In this document: positions 35,054-43,409 of the stretch, one piece after another
How positions within the stretch are numbered: the first letter of the stretch is position 1
Layout of the letters: every line of letters starts with the position of its first letter
NCBI GenBank assembly: GCA_018823415.1
Contig: JAHJIN010000295.1
Location: 1 to 64,000, forward strand
Reading direction: 5' to 3'
Origin: Chloroflexota bacterium
Lineage (GTDB): Bacteria > Chloroflexota > JAHJIN01
DNA: 64,000 nt
The notes under the pieces: model-generated
Databases searched by the model: none
Seen by the model: the letters and a program-made list of their open reading frames with translations, nothing else
What the model was told of the DNA's origin: nothing
Translations under genes and position numbers: made by a program

Positions 35054-36166
35054 CTACCTCAGTCCCATCACGTCCCGCACCGCCTCGCAGACGGCCTGGA
35101 TCTGGTCTGCGGTGATGGCGAGGCCCGACGGCAGGTAGAAGCCGGTCTCGGACAGCGCCTCGGCCACCGGGTAGCGCTCGCCGGCGAACCAGCCCAGCCG
35201 TTCAAAGACCGGCTGCTGGTGCATGGGCACGAAAAAGGTACGCGTGTCCACGCCGCGCTCCCGCAGGGCGGCCATGACCTCGTCGCGGGACAGGGAGGAT
35301 TCCTCGGTGACGCGCACCGCGTACATCCAGTACACGCTGCGAGCCCAGGGGGCCTCGGTGGGGAGCAGCAGGCCCGGCACGTCGGCCAGTTGCGCCGCGT
35401 ACTGGTCGGCCATCCACCGCTTCTTGGCAATAGCCTCGTCGATGCGCTCCAGTTGAGCGATGCCCAGGGCCGCCTGAAGGTTGGTCATCTGGTAGTTGAA
35501 GCCAATCTCGTCGTGCAGAAAGCGGTGACCCGGAACGTGCGCCAGCTCCTTGAGCCGGTCGGCGTGCTCGGCCAGGGCTGGGTCCGACGTGACCATCATA
35601 CCGCCCTCGCCGGTGGTGACGAGCTTGTTGGCATAAAAGCTGAAACAGCCGATGGTGCCCATGCCCCCGGCCACGCGGCCCCGGTACAACGCGCCGTGGG
35701 CCTCGGCGGCGTCTTCGACCACGTGGAGGGCGTGCCGCCGGGCGATGTCCAGCACCGGGTCCATGTCGACCGGGTGGCCATAGAGGTGGACAGGCATGAT
35801 GGCCCGGGTCTGGGGCGTGACCTTGGCCTCCACCTGAGCCGGGTCCAGGTTGCCGGTGACCGGCTCCGAGTCCACCAGCACCGGCCGGGCGCCGGTGTAC
35901 GCGATGGCGAACGCGCAGGAGGCGATGGTGAGGGCCGGCATGATCACCTCATCACCGGGGCCGATGCCCAGCGTAGCCAGGGCCAGATGCAGCGCCGTGG
36001 TGCCGGTGGGGGTGCTCACGCCATAGCGCATACCGCAGTACCCGGCAAACATCTCTTCGAACCGGGTGACGTACGGGCCGCGCCCGGAAATCCACGTGGA
36101 TTCCAGACATTCCAGCACCAGCTCGCGCTCGCGGTCGCCCAGCAGCGGGACGTTGACCCGGATCAT
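35054..36166 (-). CDS. DegT/DnrJ/EryC1/StrS-family sugar aminotransferase
   Basis: 370 residues. The PLP lysine is Lys181 in SFYANKLVTTGEGGM. TPTGTTALHLAL, ALTIASCAFAI and VVEDAAEAHGA are the family's cofactor-binding segments. It converts a nucleotide-linked keto-sugar to an amino-sugar, as in perosamine or N-acyl sugar synthesis. Its place between a cupin and GT2/GT-C genes supports a role in surface glycan formation. No dehydratase partner is in the window. Confidence 0.9.
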   Translation of the reverse strand: MIRVNVPLLGDRERELVLECLESTWISGRGPYVTRFEEMFAGYCGMRYGVSTPTGTTALHLALATLGIGPGDEVIMPALTIASCAFAIAYTGARPVLVDSEPVTGNLDPAQVEAKVTPQTRAIMPVHLYGHPVDMDPVLDIARRHALHVVEDAAEAHGALYRGRVAGGMGTIGCFSFYANKLVTTGEGGMMVTSDPALAEHADRLKELAHVPGHRFLHDEIGFNYQMTNLQAALGIAQLERIDEAIAKKRWMADQYAAQLADVPGLLLPTEAPWARSVYWMYAVRVTEESSLSRDEVMAALRERGVDTRTFFVPMHQQPVFERLGWFAGERYPVAEALSETGFYLPSGLAITADQIQAVCEAVRDVMGLR

Positions 36167-36180
36167 GCTCCCTCCCGTTC

Positions 36181-36603
36181 CTAGAACTTTTCCTTGTCGT
36201 CCACGCCCAAATAGGGGCCTTGCTTGACCTCCAGGATGAGGGCGTCCTCCGTCACCTTGAGGCCGTGGCCCCCGGCCATGAGCAGGATCGTGTCGCCGGC
36301 GGCCAGATCGATGGTGCTGACCAGTTGGCGTTGCTGGTCATACACATACACCTCCATGCGGCCGGCGCGCATGTGCAGCATCTCCATCGTGTGGGCGATG
36401 ACCCGGCGCATGGGATGGTGGATGTGCGGCTGTGCGACAAACCCGGTGCGATGGCCCAACAGGCCCATCTGGAGAGAGGCATCGTCCGAGGTGTAAAATC
36501 GCACGCCGTCCGGCCGCACGTCGGCGCGGATCACGATGGCCAGGAGCGTACCGTTGGCCTCGATGCGCTCCACGCCTTTTGTAACCTGGATTTCTTGTGC
36601 CAT
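36181..36603 (-). CDS. Cupin-fold protein
   Basis: 140 residues. PHIHHPMRRVIAHTMEMLHMRAG and GDTILLMAGGHGLKVTEDALILEVKQGPY fit a single cupin barrel with possible metal histidines in the first motif. Similar small cupins are found beside sugar aminotransferase genes and may act as nucleotide-sugar isomerases or glycan-path accessory proteins. It lies 14 bases before the DegT gene and 21 bases after the DUF2079 gene. Specific activity unknown. Confidence 0.75.
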   Translation of the reverse strand: MAQEIQVTKGVERIEANGTLLAIVIRADVRPDGVRFYTSDDASLQMGLLGHRTGFVAQPHIHHPMRRVIAHTMEMLHMRAGRMEVYVYDQQRQLVSTIDLAAGDTILLMAGGHGLKVTEDALILEVKQGPYLGVDDKEKF

Positions 36604-36624
36604 TGGATTATCTCCTTCTCGAAA

Positions 36625-38598
36625 CTATGGACCAACGCGCACGGTGGTGAGGGGAATGCTGTCGCCCAGGGGCTTGCCGGCGGCGTCCGCGGCGGCCAGC
36701 CGAGGTCCGTCCGGGGCCACATACATTCCCACGCGCAGCACATACTCGCCGGGCGGCGTGTTGGGCCAGATGGCAATGTCGTACTCGTCGGCTACCAGGC
36801 GGCCCGGCTCCCAGGCGGTGGTGGGGAGCGCATCACCCACCGGCTGGTTGTCCTGCTGCCCCACGATGCGAGCCGGATCAGCCTTGTCTGTCACGTGGTT
36901 GAGGACCGTGTACCGCCGGTCGATGGGGGCACTGGCCTGCCAGTACAGGGTAAGGTGGAGCGAATCGCCCCGGTTTTGCATCTGATAGCCCACCAGCCGG
37001 ATCCGATCACCCAGGGTGAACGACACCGGATTGGGCACCTGGAACGGGCGGCGGTGGAACAGCAAGAACCCATCGTCCTCCAATTCCAACTGCCAGGCCG
37101 GGTCGGCGCGCATGCGGGTCACGGCCTCGTCGTAGCGGCGGCGCGAGTTGGGCTGGTACAGGGGAAAGGTGTTACCCTGGGTGTCCAGCAGCACGTACTC
37201 GGCGTCGAAAATCTCGGGAAAGAGATAGACGCGCTCGCGCTGGGAGAGGTGCGGCACCAGGTCGCTCTGAGCCGAGACGGCGGCCTGGTGGGGAATGTGC
37301 TGCATGATCGCCAGGCCGCGCCCGGGCCGGCCGGCCATGTCATAACGCTCGGGCTGATAGTTGCGCGAGAGGGGGCCACCGCCATGCAGGACATAGCTGC
37401 CCAGCCCGGCCACCAGCAGCGCGGTCAGCACCCCGACGCGCGCCACCGGCCACCGCTGGCTCACGCGCCGCGCCCCCTCTATCGCCCCAAAGAACAGGAA
37501 CGGGATAAGCACGGCCGGGTACTGATAGATGATGGCGACCATGTTGGGGTCGTCGCTCAGGAGCAGGTAGCCCAGCGACGGCAGGGCCAGCAGCGTCGCC
37601 TCCCAGCCGACCACCGGCAGGAGTGCCAGCGGCACCAGCAGACGCAGCACAAAGCCCAGCTTGTCCACCGTGAACACGTGCTCGAGTACCAGGAGCGGCT
37701 GCGTCACCAACGTCACGATCATCTCGCTGATGGAATCGCCCAGGTAGCCATAGCGGCTGGCGAAAAAGTATGTGTCGGTGCCCTGAAAGGCCGGGATGAT
37801 CCACAGCAGCGCCGCCAGGCCGTAGGCCAGACCCCCGGCCGCCACGCCCAGCCCCAGCTTCCAGTGTCGCTGGGCCAGCGCGATGTACAGCCCATAGGCC
37901 ACAGCCACAAAGGCAATCTCTTCTTTGGTGAGCAAAGCCACGACGAGGCAGAGCAGGAAGGGCAGGTATTGGCGTTTCAGCATCAAATACGTGCCCAGCG
38001 CCAGGACCGGCATGGCGATGACGATCTCGTGAAAGTCGAATAGGTTGACAAAGCCTAAGGCCGGGTAGAGGAAAAAGCATGCCGAGACGACCACCGCCCC
38101 GGTGCGGCCCAGTCGCTCCAACGCCCAGAAATAGATGGGCACCACCGTGGCGATGATCAGCACCGTCTGCACGGCCAGAAGCATGCGCGGGTCCGACCAG
38201 AACCAGTAGAACGGCACCATCGCTAGCAGCGTGAACGAGAGGTGATGCCCCAAAAAGCTGGGCGAGTCGGACATGATGCTGTTGGCAAAGAGCCGGCCCT
38301 GACTGCTGTTCCATACGACCTGGTCAAAGATGCCCAGGTCGTAGGCGTGGGTGTGCAGGGCAAAATGCTGGGCGGTGGAGAGGGTCTGATAGACAGAAAA
38401 GTAGAGAAAGGCAAACAGGCCCACGGTCAGCCAGGGGAGGTCCCGGTCTAGGGGCGGGTGGGCGTGCAGCCAGGCGGCGATACGGGCTGGCCCGGACCAG
38501 CGATTGGCGATGACGCTGACAGCCAGGCCGGTCAGGGCCGCCGCCAGCAAGATCAGGACAAACTCGGGCAAGATGCTGAGGGTGAAAACGTCGTCCAT
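36625..38598 (-). CDS. DUF2079 polytopic membrane protein
   Basis: 657 residues with about 12 TM helices. HTHAYDLGIFDQVVWNSSQG and SFLGHHLSFTLLAMVPFYW are the DUF2079 signature near the N-terminus. After about residue 500 comes an external beta domain (LGDRIRLVGYQMQNRGDSL, LTLYWQASAPIDRRYTVL) homologous to the tail of the GT39-like protein at 32287. DUF2079 proteins are probably GT-C-type enzymes. It is the first gene of the leftward glycan block and has its own promoter. Confidence 0.85.
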   Translation of the reverse strand: MDDVFTLSILPEFVLILLAAALTGLAVSVIANRWSGPARIAAWLHAHPPLDRDLPWLTVGLFAFLYFSVYQTLSTAQHFALHTHAYDLGIFDQVVWNSSQGRLFANSIMSDSPSFLGHHLSFTLLAMVPFYWFWSDPRMLLAVQTVLIIATVVPIYFWALERLGRTGAVVVSACFFLYPALGFVNLFDFHEIVIAMPVLALGTYLMLKRQYLPFLLCLVVALLTKEEIAFVAVAYGLYIALAQRHWKLGLGVAAGGLAYGLAALLWIIPAFQGTDTYFFASRYGYLGDSISEMIVTLVTQPLLVLEHVFTVDKLGFVLRLLVPLALLPVVGWEATLLALPSLGYLLLSDDPNMVAIIYQYPAVLIPFLFFGAIEGARRVSQRWPVARVGVLTALLVAGLGSYVLHGGGPLSRNYQPERYDMAGRPGRGLAIMQHIPHQAAVSAQSDLVPHLSQRERVYLFPEIFDAEYVLLDTQGNTFPLYQPNSRRRYDEAVTRMRADPAWQLELEDDGFLLFHRRPFQVPNPVSFTLGDRIRLVGYQMQNRGDSLHLTLYWQASAPIDRRYTVLNHVTDKADPARIVGQQDNQPVGDALPTTAWEPGRLVADEYDIAIWPNTPPGEYVLRVGMYVAPDGPRLAAADAAGKPLGDSIPLTTVRVGP

Positions 38599-38614
38599 GC
38601 CACCTCGAAGAAAC

Positions 38615-38645
38615 GCGAGCCTCAGTCTACTGAGCCTTGGCTCGC
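38615..38645 (-). promoter_or_regulatory. Hairpin in the leader of the DUF2079 gene
   Basis: GCGAGCC and GGCTCGC enclose a nested CTCAG/CTGAG stem. It lies between the promoter at 38657-38684 and the ATG at 38598, so it would form in the 5' leader of the glycan transcript. There is no T-run, so it may influence stability or translation; it is not likely a terminator. Confidence 0.4.
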
Positions 38646-38656
38646 ATCATCGTCCG

Positions 38657-38684
38657 AGTATAGCATATCCTGGGGGCGTGTCAA
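38657..38684 (-). promoter_or_regulatory. Sigma70-type promoter of the DUF2079/glycan block
   Basis: TTGACA and TATACT on the minus strand with a 16-base spacer, about 60 bases before the ATG at 38598. It is divergent from the promoter at 38714-38743. Confidence 0.65.
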
Positions 38685-38713
38685 GCGCGGTGCCACAAGC
38701 TCGAAAAGATAAT

Positions 38714-38743
38714 TTGACAACCGACTTCTTTTCGTGGTAACAT
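38714..38743 (+). promoter_or_regulatory. Promoter of the GyrI-like gene
   Basis: TTGACA and TAACAT with an 18-base spacer; TG one base before the -10 makes it an extended -10 form. It lies 65 bases before the ATG at 38809. An inverted repeat around 38748-38774 (ATTCGATGGCGCGCCATCGAAT) overlaps the start of the transcript and could be an operator; its arms are perfect over 11 bases. Confidence 0.6.
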
Positions 38744-38808
38744 CCCCATGCCATTCGATGGCGCGCCATCGAATGGCGAATCCCAAGATGTGACAGGAGG
38801 ACGGCATC

Positions 38809-39279
38809 ATGCAACACAGCACAGAGACCCCGTTGGCGGTATCGATCCAGGAGTTGGCCCCGGTACGCGTCGCCTATATAGATTGTCAGGTGAACCTCGC
38901 GGAGGGCGGGTACAGCAGCGAGATTGCCAGGTGCTTTCAGCAGGTAAAAGATTGGGTGGCGGACCAGGGCCTTGACGTCAAAGCCTTGCTGACCATCGGC
39001 GTGATCGAGGAGGTGGACGGCCGGCCCGCCGGCTATGCGTGCTGCGTGCAGGTGCCCCCGGCGGTGACGGATGGATTAGGAGCCATTGGCATCCAGGAGC
39101 TAACCGGTGGGCGGTATGCCGTGGTGACCATCGAAAAAGACCCGGCCATCATCGGCGATGCCTTGCGCCGCTTTTACCAGGAATACGTCCCGCAGACCGG
39201 ACTCGCCATCGACGGCGCGCGCCCCACGTACGAGGTCTACTATGAGCATACGCTGGACTATTGCGTGCCGATCCGGTAG
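38809..39279 (+). CDS. GyrI-like (AraC effector-binding) small-molecule binding protein
   Basis: 156 residues with two SHS2 repeats as in GyrI/SbmC and the effector domains of BmrR-type regulators. ELAPVRVAYIDCQVNLAEGG, IGVIEEVDGRPAGYACCVQVPP, TGGRYAVVTIEKDP and YEVYYEHT match the family. There is no DNA-binding domain. GyrI-like proteins bind or hydrolyse hydrophobic toxicants. It is a single-gene unit with its own promoter, AGGAGG at about six bases and a palindrome near the transcription start. Confidence 0.85.
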   Translation: MQHSTETPLAVSIQELAPVRVAYIDCQVNLAEGGYSSEIARCFQQVKDWVADQGLDVKALLTIGVIEEVDGRPAGYACCVQVPPAVTDGLGAIGIQELTGGRYAVVTIEKDPAIIGDALRRFYQEYVPQTGLAIDGARPTYEVYYEHTLDYCVPIR

Positions 39280-39380
39280 CGAGCCCCGGATATCGGGACT
39301 ACCAGGCCCTGGGCGGGCAGAACTTCAAGGACTGGCGCATCGCCCCACACAAGTAGGAACGACCTCGCGGAATGGTCGCC
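39280..39380. other. Intergenic gap between convergent genes with a short peptide-like remnant
   Basis: On the + strand 39297-39356 reads in one frame DYQALGGQNFKDWRIAPHK followed by TAG, with no start codon. It might be the 3' scar of a lost gene, but 19 codons are too few to assign. A small CGACC..GGTCG hairpin (39359-39374) follows. Confidence 0.25.
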
Positions 39381-40535
39381 CTATGTTTGCCAGAAATGCC
39401 ACGCCAGCCGGGGCAGCCGCCGCAGAAACTGGAAGAACGACCAGCGATACCCGGTCCCCGCGCCCACGATGGTCTCTATGAAACAGTCCCCCGCGAAAGG
39501 GGCGCGCTGGGCCAGCCGGATGATGCGGCGCGGGAAGCGGTAAACCACCGCATCGGCCAGGAAGCGGGCGTAGCGGAAATCGGCGGTGAACTCGCGGTCC
39601 ACGGCACGCTGGTAGGTTCGGGCCGCATCTGGGCCACCAGCGAGAGCAGACCGGATGACCTCGGCCGCCAGGACGCCGCTGCGCACGGCGTAATAGATGC
39701 CTTCGCCAAACAGCGGGTCCACCAGGGCGGCGGCGTCGCCGGCCAGCAGGACCCGGCCCCGCCCCACGCGCTCGCGGGTACCGCCTCGGGGCAGCAGGTG
39801 CCCCACGGCCTTCAGCCACAGCGGGTCCCGCAGGCTCGCCTCCCGGGCGATGTAGGCATCCAGGCAGCGCCGCAGGCCGGGCAGCCGGGGATAGCTTGTG
39901 CACACGCCGGCCGAGAGGTGGTCGGCTTTGGGGAACGTCCAGGCATAGCCGCCCGGCACCGCGCCGAAATCGAACGTCATCAGATTCCCCTGGGCCTCGC
40001 GCTGGGCGTCCGTCACCCCGACCTCGGCCTCGATGGCCAGACCCGGGCGACTGCGCGTTGCCAGCCCGGCGGCCCGGGCCAACCGGCTGGGCGCGCCGTC
40101 AGCAGCCACCAGGTAGCGGCCGGCGTAGGCATTCCCGCCAGCCCGCACCGTGACGCCGTCCGCTCGCGCCTCCACATCGCGCACGGCCCGGCCCTCCACC
40201 AGCTCGGCCCCGGCGTCGGCGGCGGTGTGGGCCACCAGCGCGTCCAGCCGGTCGCGCATGACCAGCCAGCCCAACTCGCGCACCGGGCGCACCGTCAAGG
40301 TATCGTGTCCGGCACAGGTCAGCCGGACCCCGGCCGCGCGCACCTCCAGCACGGACGATAGGTCCAGCCCCAGCAGCTCGGCCGTCTTGACCGGCACGCC
40401 GCCGCCGCAGGCCTTGTACCGGGGCAGCGTCTCTTTTTCCAGCAGGATCACGCGGGCGCCGGCCCGGGCCAACGTACACGCACAAGAGGCGCCGGCCGGG
40501 CCGGCGCCTACCACGATCACGTCCACTTGACGCAT
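39381..40535 (-). CDS. Geranylgeranyl-reductase-family FAD oxidoreductase
   Basis: 384 residues from ATG 40535, preceded by GAGGGGGTGAG. The FAD motif VIVVGAGPAGASCACTLARAG is near the N-terminus, followed by LPRYKACGGGVPV, typical of GGR/ChlP-like reductases, and VLLAGDAAALVDPLFGEGIYYAVRSG, the second FAD-binding motif. These enzymes saturate isoprenoid chains such as geranylgeranyl or menaquinone side chains. The gene sits after the two-component system and is separated from it by a terminator-like hairpin. Confidence 0.87.
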   Translation of the reverse strand: MRQVDVIVVGAGPAGASCACTLARAGARVILLEKETLPRYKACGGGVPVKTAELLGLDLSSVLEVRAAGVRLTCAGHDTLTVRPVRELGWLVMRDRLDALVAHTAADAGAELVEGRAVRDVEARADGVTVRAGGNAYAGRYLVAADGAPSRLARAAGLATRSRPGLAIEAEVGVTDAQREAQGNLMTFDFGAVPGGYAWTFPKADHLSAGVCTSYPRLPGLRRCLDAYIAREASLRDPLWLKAVGHLLPRGGTRERVGRGRVLLAGDAAALVDPLFGEGIYYAVRSGVLAAEVIRSALAGGPDAARTYQRAVDREFTADFRYARFLADAVVYRFPRRIIRLAQRAPFAGDCFIETIVGAGTGYRWSFFQFLRRLPRLAWHFWQT

Positions 40536-40555
40536 CTCACCCCCTCGAAAACTCG

Positions 40556-40591
40556 GACCTCGGAGGTCGCCTGCGGCAAACCCCCGAGGTC
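40556..40591 (-). terminator. Hairpin after the histidine kinase gene
   Basis: GACCTCGG and CCGAGGTC form an 8-bp stem extended by two G-C pairs past a bulged A. On the minus strand GTTTTCG follows. It lies between the kinase stop (40597) and the flavoprotein start (40535). Confidence 0.55.
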
Positions 40592-40596
40592 TTGGC

Positions 40597-41790
40597 TTAT
40601 GCGGGCAAATCCACGGTGAACGTGCTACCCTGTCCCACAACGCTCTCCACGGCAATGCGCCCGCCGTGGGCCTCCACCAGTTGCCGGGCGATGGCCAGCC
40701 CCAGCCCGGCCCCGGCCCCATCGGTGTGGCTGCGCGAGCGGTCCCCCCGCCAGAAACGGTCAAAGATATGGGGCAGGTCTTCCGGCGAAATGCCCACGCC
40801 GGTATCGCGCACCACCAGGCACACGCCGCCGTCAATGGGTTGCGCCACCAGGGTGATGGTCCCGCCGCGCGGGGTATGGCGCAAGGCATTGGCAACCAGG
40901 TTGGTAAACACCTGCTCCAGCCGTTGCGGGTCCGCCGTCAGGGCCGGCAGGCCGGCGGCGATGTCAGTGCGCAGGTCGATACCGGCCACCTGGGCCGGGC
41001 CGCTGAACGTCGTCGCCACATCTGCCACCAGTTCCGCCGGGTCCACCGCTTCCAACGCCAGCGGCAAGCGCCCGGCCTCCGCCAGCGACAGCGTCCGCAA
41101 GTCCTCCACCAGCCGGGCCAGGAACCGCGTCTCTTCCAGCGTGGCCTCGATGTGCGCAGGCGTGGGCTCGTACACGCCATCCAGAATGCCTTCCAGGTTG
41201 CCCTGGATGACGTGCAGCGGGGTGCGCAATTCGTGGGCCACATCGGCGGTGAGCTGGCGCCGGCGCTCGTCGGCAGCTTCGAGTTCCTGGGCCATGCGGT
41301 TGAAGGACCGGGCCAGCCGGCGAAAGCGACCGGCCCGGGGCACCGACACTCGCGCACCCAGGTCCCCGGCAGCCAAGGCCTCGGCGGCGGCCATCACGTC
41401 GGCCAGCGGCTCGGCCACGCGCCGGGTGGTGACAAGCCCGGCCAGCAACGCCGCCACAAACAGCAACAAGATGAGGCTGAGGCCGGCCAGCCAGACGAAC
41501 AGGGTGGAATGCGTGGCCCCTTCTGGTCCCAGCAGTGATGCCAGCAGGATGCCCACCGCTCCCACGGCCAACGCGCCCAGCAGCACCGGCACGCCAAAGG
41601 CCAGGGCCAGAAAGGCAAACAGACACCCCGGCTTGTGACCCAAATCGGGGAAATCGTGATCCCTCCGGAATCGACGCGGGCGATGTTTCCAGCGCCGCGC
41701 ATATCTCATCCGGGGCCGGGCATGGCCTTCCCACTCCCACGGCGGGCACGGTCGCTCTTTACCGCACGGATCCTGGTCCTGGTGCATCAA
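40597..41790 (-). CDS. Sensor histidine kinase with HAMP domain
   Basis: 397 residues. An unusual basic, His/Trp/Cys-containing cytoplasmic leader (1-56) precedes two TM helices (about 57-88 and 97-120) with almost no periplasmic loop. HAMP is at about 121-173, the H-box is LTADVAHELRTPLHVIQGNLE (phospho-acceptor His186), and the HATPase has VFTNLVANALRHTP, DTGVGISPEDLPHIFDRFW and GAGLGLAIARQLV. The short loop suggests sensing within the membrane or by the leader. It overlaps the response-regulator gene by four bases. Confidence 0.92.
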   Translation of the reverse strand: MMHQDQDPCGKERPCPPWEWEGHARPRMRYARRWKHRPRRFRRDHDFPDLGHKPGCLFAFLALAFGVPVLLGALAVGAVGILLASLLGPEGATHSTLFVWLAGLSLILLLFVAALLAGLVTTRRVAEPLADVMAAAEALAAGDLGARVSVPRAGRFRRLARSFNRMAQELEAADERRRQLTADVAHELRTPLHVIQGNLEGILDGVYEPTPAHIEATLEETRFLARLVEDLRTLSLAEAGRLPLALEAVDPAELVADVATTFSGPAQVAGIDLRTDIAAGLPALTADPQRLEQVFTNLVANALRHTPRGGTITLVAQPIDGGVCLVVRDTGVGISPEDLPHIFDRFWRGDRSRSHTDGAGAGLGLAIARQLVEAHGGRIAVESVVGQGSTFTVDLPA

Positions 41791-42491
41791 CCCACCTCGT
41801 CCGTAAAGCGATAGCCCACGCCATAAACGGTAAGGATATAGCGAGGATTGGCCGGGTCCGGCTCGACCTTGCGGCGCAGGTTCTTGATGTGTGCGTCAAT
41901 GCTGCGGTCATAGCCCTCGTAGGCCACCCCGTACAGGCGATCCAGGAGCTGCGCCCGGGTGAGCGCCTGGCCGGCGTGCTGAACCAGGGCCACCAGCAGC
42001 GCAAACTCGCTGCGACTGAGATGGATGGGCTCGCCGGCCTGCCCCCTACGGACCCGATGACCGGCTACGTCGATCTCGAGGTCGCCGGCCCGGATGACGC
42101 CGGGTTCGGTCACGCTGCCCTGCACGCGGCGCAACACGGCCCGCGCCCGGGCCACCAGCTCGCGGGGCGAAAACGGCTTGACGATGTAATCGTCGGCCCC
42201 CAGCTCCAGGCCGATGAGCCGGTCAGCCTCGTCCACGCGAGCCGTGAGCATAATGATGGGCACGTCGCTGTCGCGACGCAAGGTTCGGCACACGTCCAGC
42301 CCGTCCAGTCCCGGCAAGTTCAAGTCCAGCACCACCAGGTCCGGCTTGATCTCGCGGGCCAGTGCCAGGGCTTGCGGGCCATCGGCCGCACTATGCACGA
42401 CAAAACCGGCCCGCTCCAGGTAATCGCGGGCCAGTTTGACCACTTTGGGCTCGTCATCCACGACAAGGATAACGCCAACGTTCACATTCAC
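41787..42491 (-). CDS. OmpR/PhoB-family response regulator
   Basis: 234 residues. The receiver domain has VVDDEPKV and phospho-acceptor Asp56 in VVLDLNLPGLDG, then MLTARVDE and KPFSPRELVAR. The C-terminal winged helix (HLSRSEFALLVALVQHAGQALTRAQLL, then GYDRSIDAHIKNLRRKVEPDP) binds DNA. It pairs with the kinase gene that follows. Its promoter is close to consensus, with a symmetrical sequence in the spacer that may be an autoregulatory site. Confidence 0.93.
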   Translation of the reverse strand: MNVNVGVILVVDDEPKVVKLARDYLERAGFVVHSAADGPQALALAREIKPDLVVLDLNLPGLDGLDVCRTLRRDSDVPIIMLTARVDEADRLIGLELGADDYIVKPFSPRELVARARAVLRRVQGSVTEPGVIRAGDLEIDVAGHRVRRGQAGEPIHLSRSEFALLVALVQHAGQALTRAQLLDRLYGVAYEGYDRSIDAHIKNLRRKVEPDPANPRYILTVYGVGYRFTDEVG

Positions 42492-42508
42492 GTATAGCCT
42501 CCCGACGT

Positions 42509-42537
42509 ATTATAGGACCTCTGGAGAGGCTTGTCAA
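42509..42537 (-). promoter_or_regulatory. Consensus promoter of the two-component operon with symmetrical spacer
   Basis: TTGACA-17-TATAAT on the minus strand, 18 bases before the response-regulator start. Within the spacer CCTCT and AGAGG form a two-base-gapped inverted repeat, a reasonable operator position. It overlaps the 3' end of the 69-residue gene upstream. Confidence 0.75.
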
Positions 42538-42743
42538 AGGCCGGACCGGGCACTTGGCGCGGCGGACCGGGTGCGTCGCACAAAGCGCACCGCCTCTTCG
42601 TCCTGGAAATCCACCTGCCAGTCGGGGTGAGACTGGAAAAGCTGGACCAACCAACGGTCCTGCTGGCGGTCCAGAGCCAGGAACTGGACGTTGTATTGAT
42701 CCAGGACCACCGGCCAGTCTTGATTTAGCTGAGATACGTTCAT
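42534..42743 (-). CDS. Small protein resembling the C-terminus of GT-C glycosyltransferases
   Basis: 69 residues from ATG 42743, which has a strong GAGGAGG site eight bases upstream. The text VLDQYNVQFLALDRQQDRWLV and SHPDWQVDFQDEEAVRFVRR matches the extracytoplasmic end of many Chloroflexota mannosyltransferase-like proteins (pattern LLDxYxVxYVxxxR.. DPxWxLVYxDExAVVFxR). It has no TM or signal. It is either a free-standing domain or a surviving fragment; the good ribosome site argues that it is translated. Confidence 0.55.
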   Translation of the reverse strand: MNVSQLNQDWPVVLDQYNVQFLALDRQQDRWLVQLFQSHPDWQVDFQDEEAVRFVRRTRSAAPSARSGL

Positions 42744-42836
42744 GATCTGCCTCCTCACCGTGTGTCGCGCCATCGGGTTGCCGAAACCAGACTCTTTTCT
42801 ACTACTCGACTATACTCGCAAGCCAGGCAAAAGGTT

Positions 42837-43343
42837 TCAGTCCGTTGTCGTGGACGGTGCCTGGTGTTTTCTGGCTATCCCGGGCACCCATTTGCCCGTG
42901 CTCACCTTGTACGACTTGTATTCCTGGCCGAACTTCTCCTCGAGCAGTCGCTCCTCATACCCCGCGATGAAATCATAGAAAACAAACAGGCCGGCAATCA
43001 GCGCCAGCGAGAAAAGGGACATGGTCGCCATCGCCAGCGCCAAGTAGGTCAGCATGCTCGCCAGATACAGGGAGTGCCGCACATACCGGAAGGCACCGCT
43101 GGTGAGTATATGTTTGGGCCGCTCATCATGACTGATGACCACATGCCCCGATCGAAACAGGCCCAGCGCCAGAACCAGCGCCAGACCGGCGGCGATCAGG
43201 CGCACAGGCAATGGCACATAGTCGGCCAGAAACGTCGACAGGTGCAGGAAGAACGAATCTCCGACCCAGACCAGCAGAAAAAGCCCCAGCCCGATCAACT
43301 GCCCGGCATCGCCAAAAGGATGCTCGCCGTTTCGCTCTTTCAT
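42837..43343 (-). CDS. Isoprenylcysteine carboxyl methyltransferase (ICMT/PEMT)-like membrane protein
   Basis: 168 residues with four to five TM helices. TSGAFRYVRHSLYLASMLTYLALAM and YEERLLEEKFGQEYKSYK are the SAM-binding signature of the ICMT/PEMT/NnrU-like group. It probably methylates a lipid or isoprenoid. The ATG at 43343 is preceded by AGGAGGCG. A strong hairpin separates it from the His-rich gene upstream. Confidence 0.82.
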   Translation of the reverse strand: MKERNGEHPFGDAGQLIGLGLFLLVWVGDSFFLHLSTFLADYVPLPVRLIAAGLALVLALGLFRSGHVVISHDERPKHILTSGAFRYVRHSLYLASMLTYLALAMATMSLFSLALIAGLFVFYDFIAGYEERLLEEKFGQEYKSYKVSTGKWVPGIARKHQAPSTTTD

Positions 43344-43366
43344 GTTCGCCTCCTGAACAGGGGGGT

Positions 43367-43396
43367 GGTGCCACGCGCCGGGTGGCGCGTGGCACC
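43367..43396. terminator. Perfect 13-bp stem-loop downstream of the first His-rich gene
   Basis: GGTGCCACGCGCC and its complement with a GGGT loop. It lies 13 bases past the stop at 43410. No T-run follows on the minus strand, so it may be an RNA-stabilising or REP-like hairpin; a classical terminator is less likely. Confidence 0.5.
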
Positions 43397-43409
43397 GGAT
43401 TGCGCGCCG

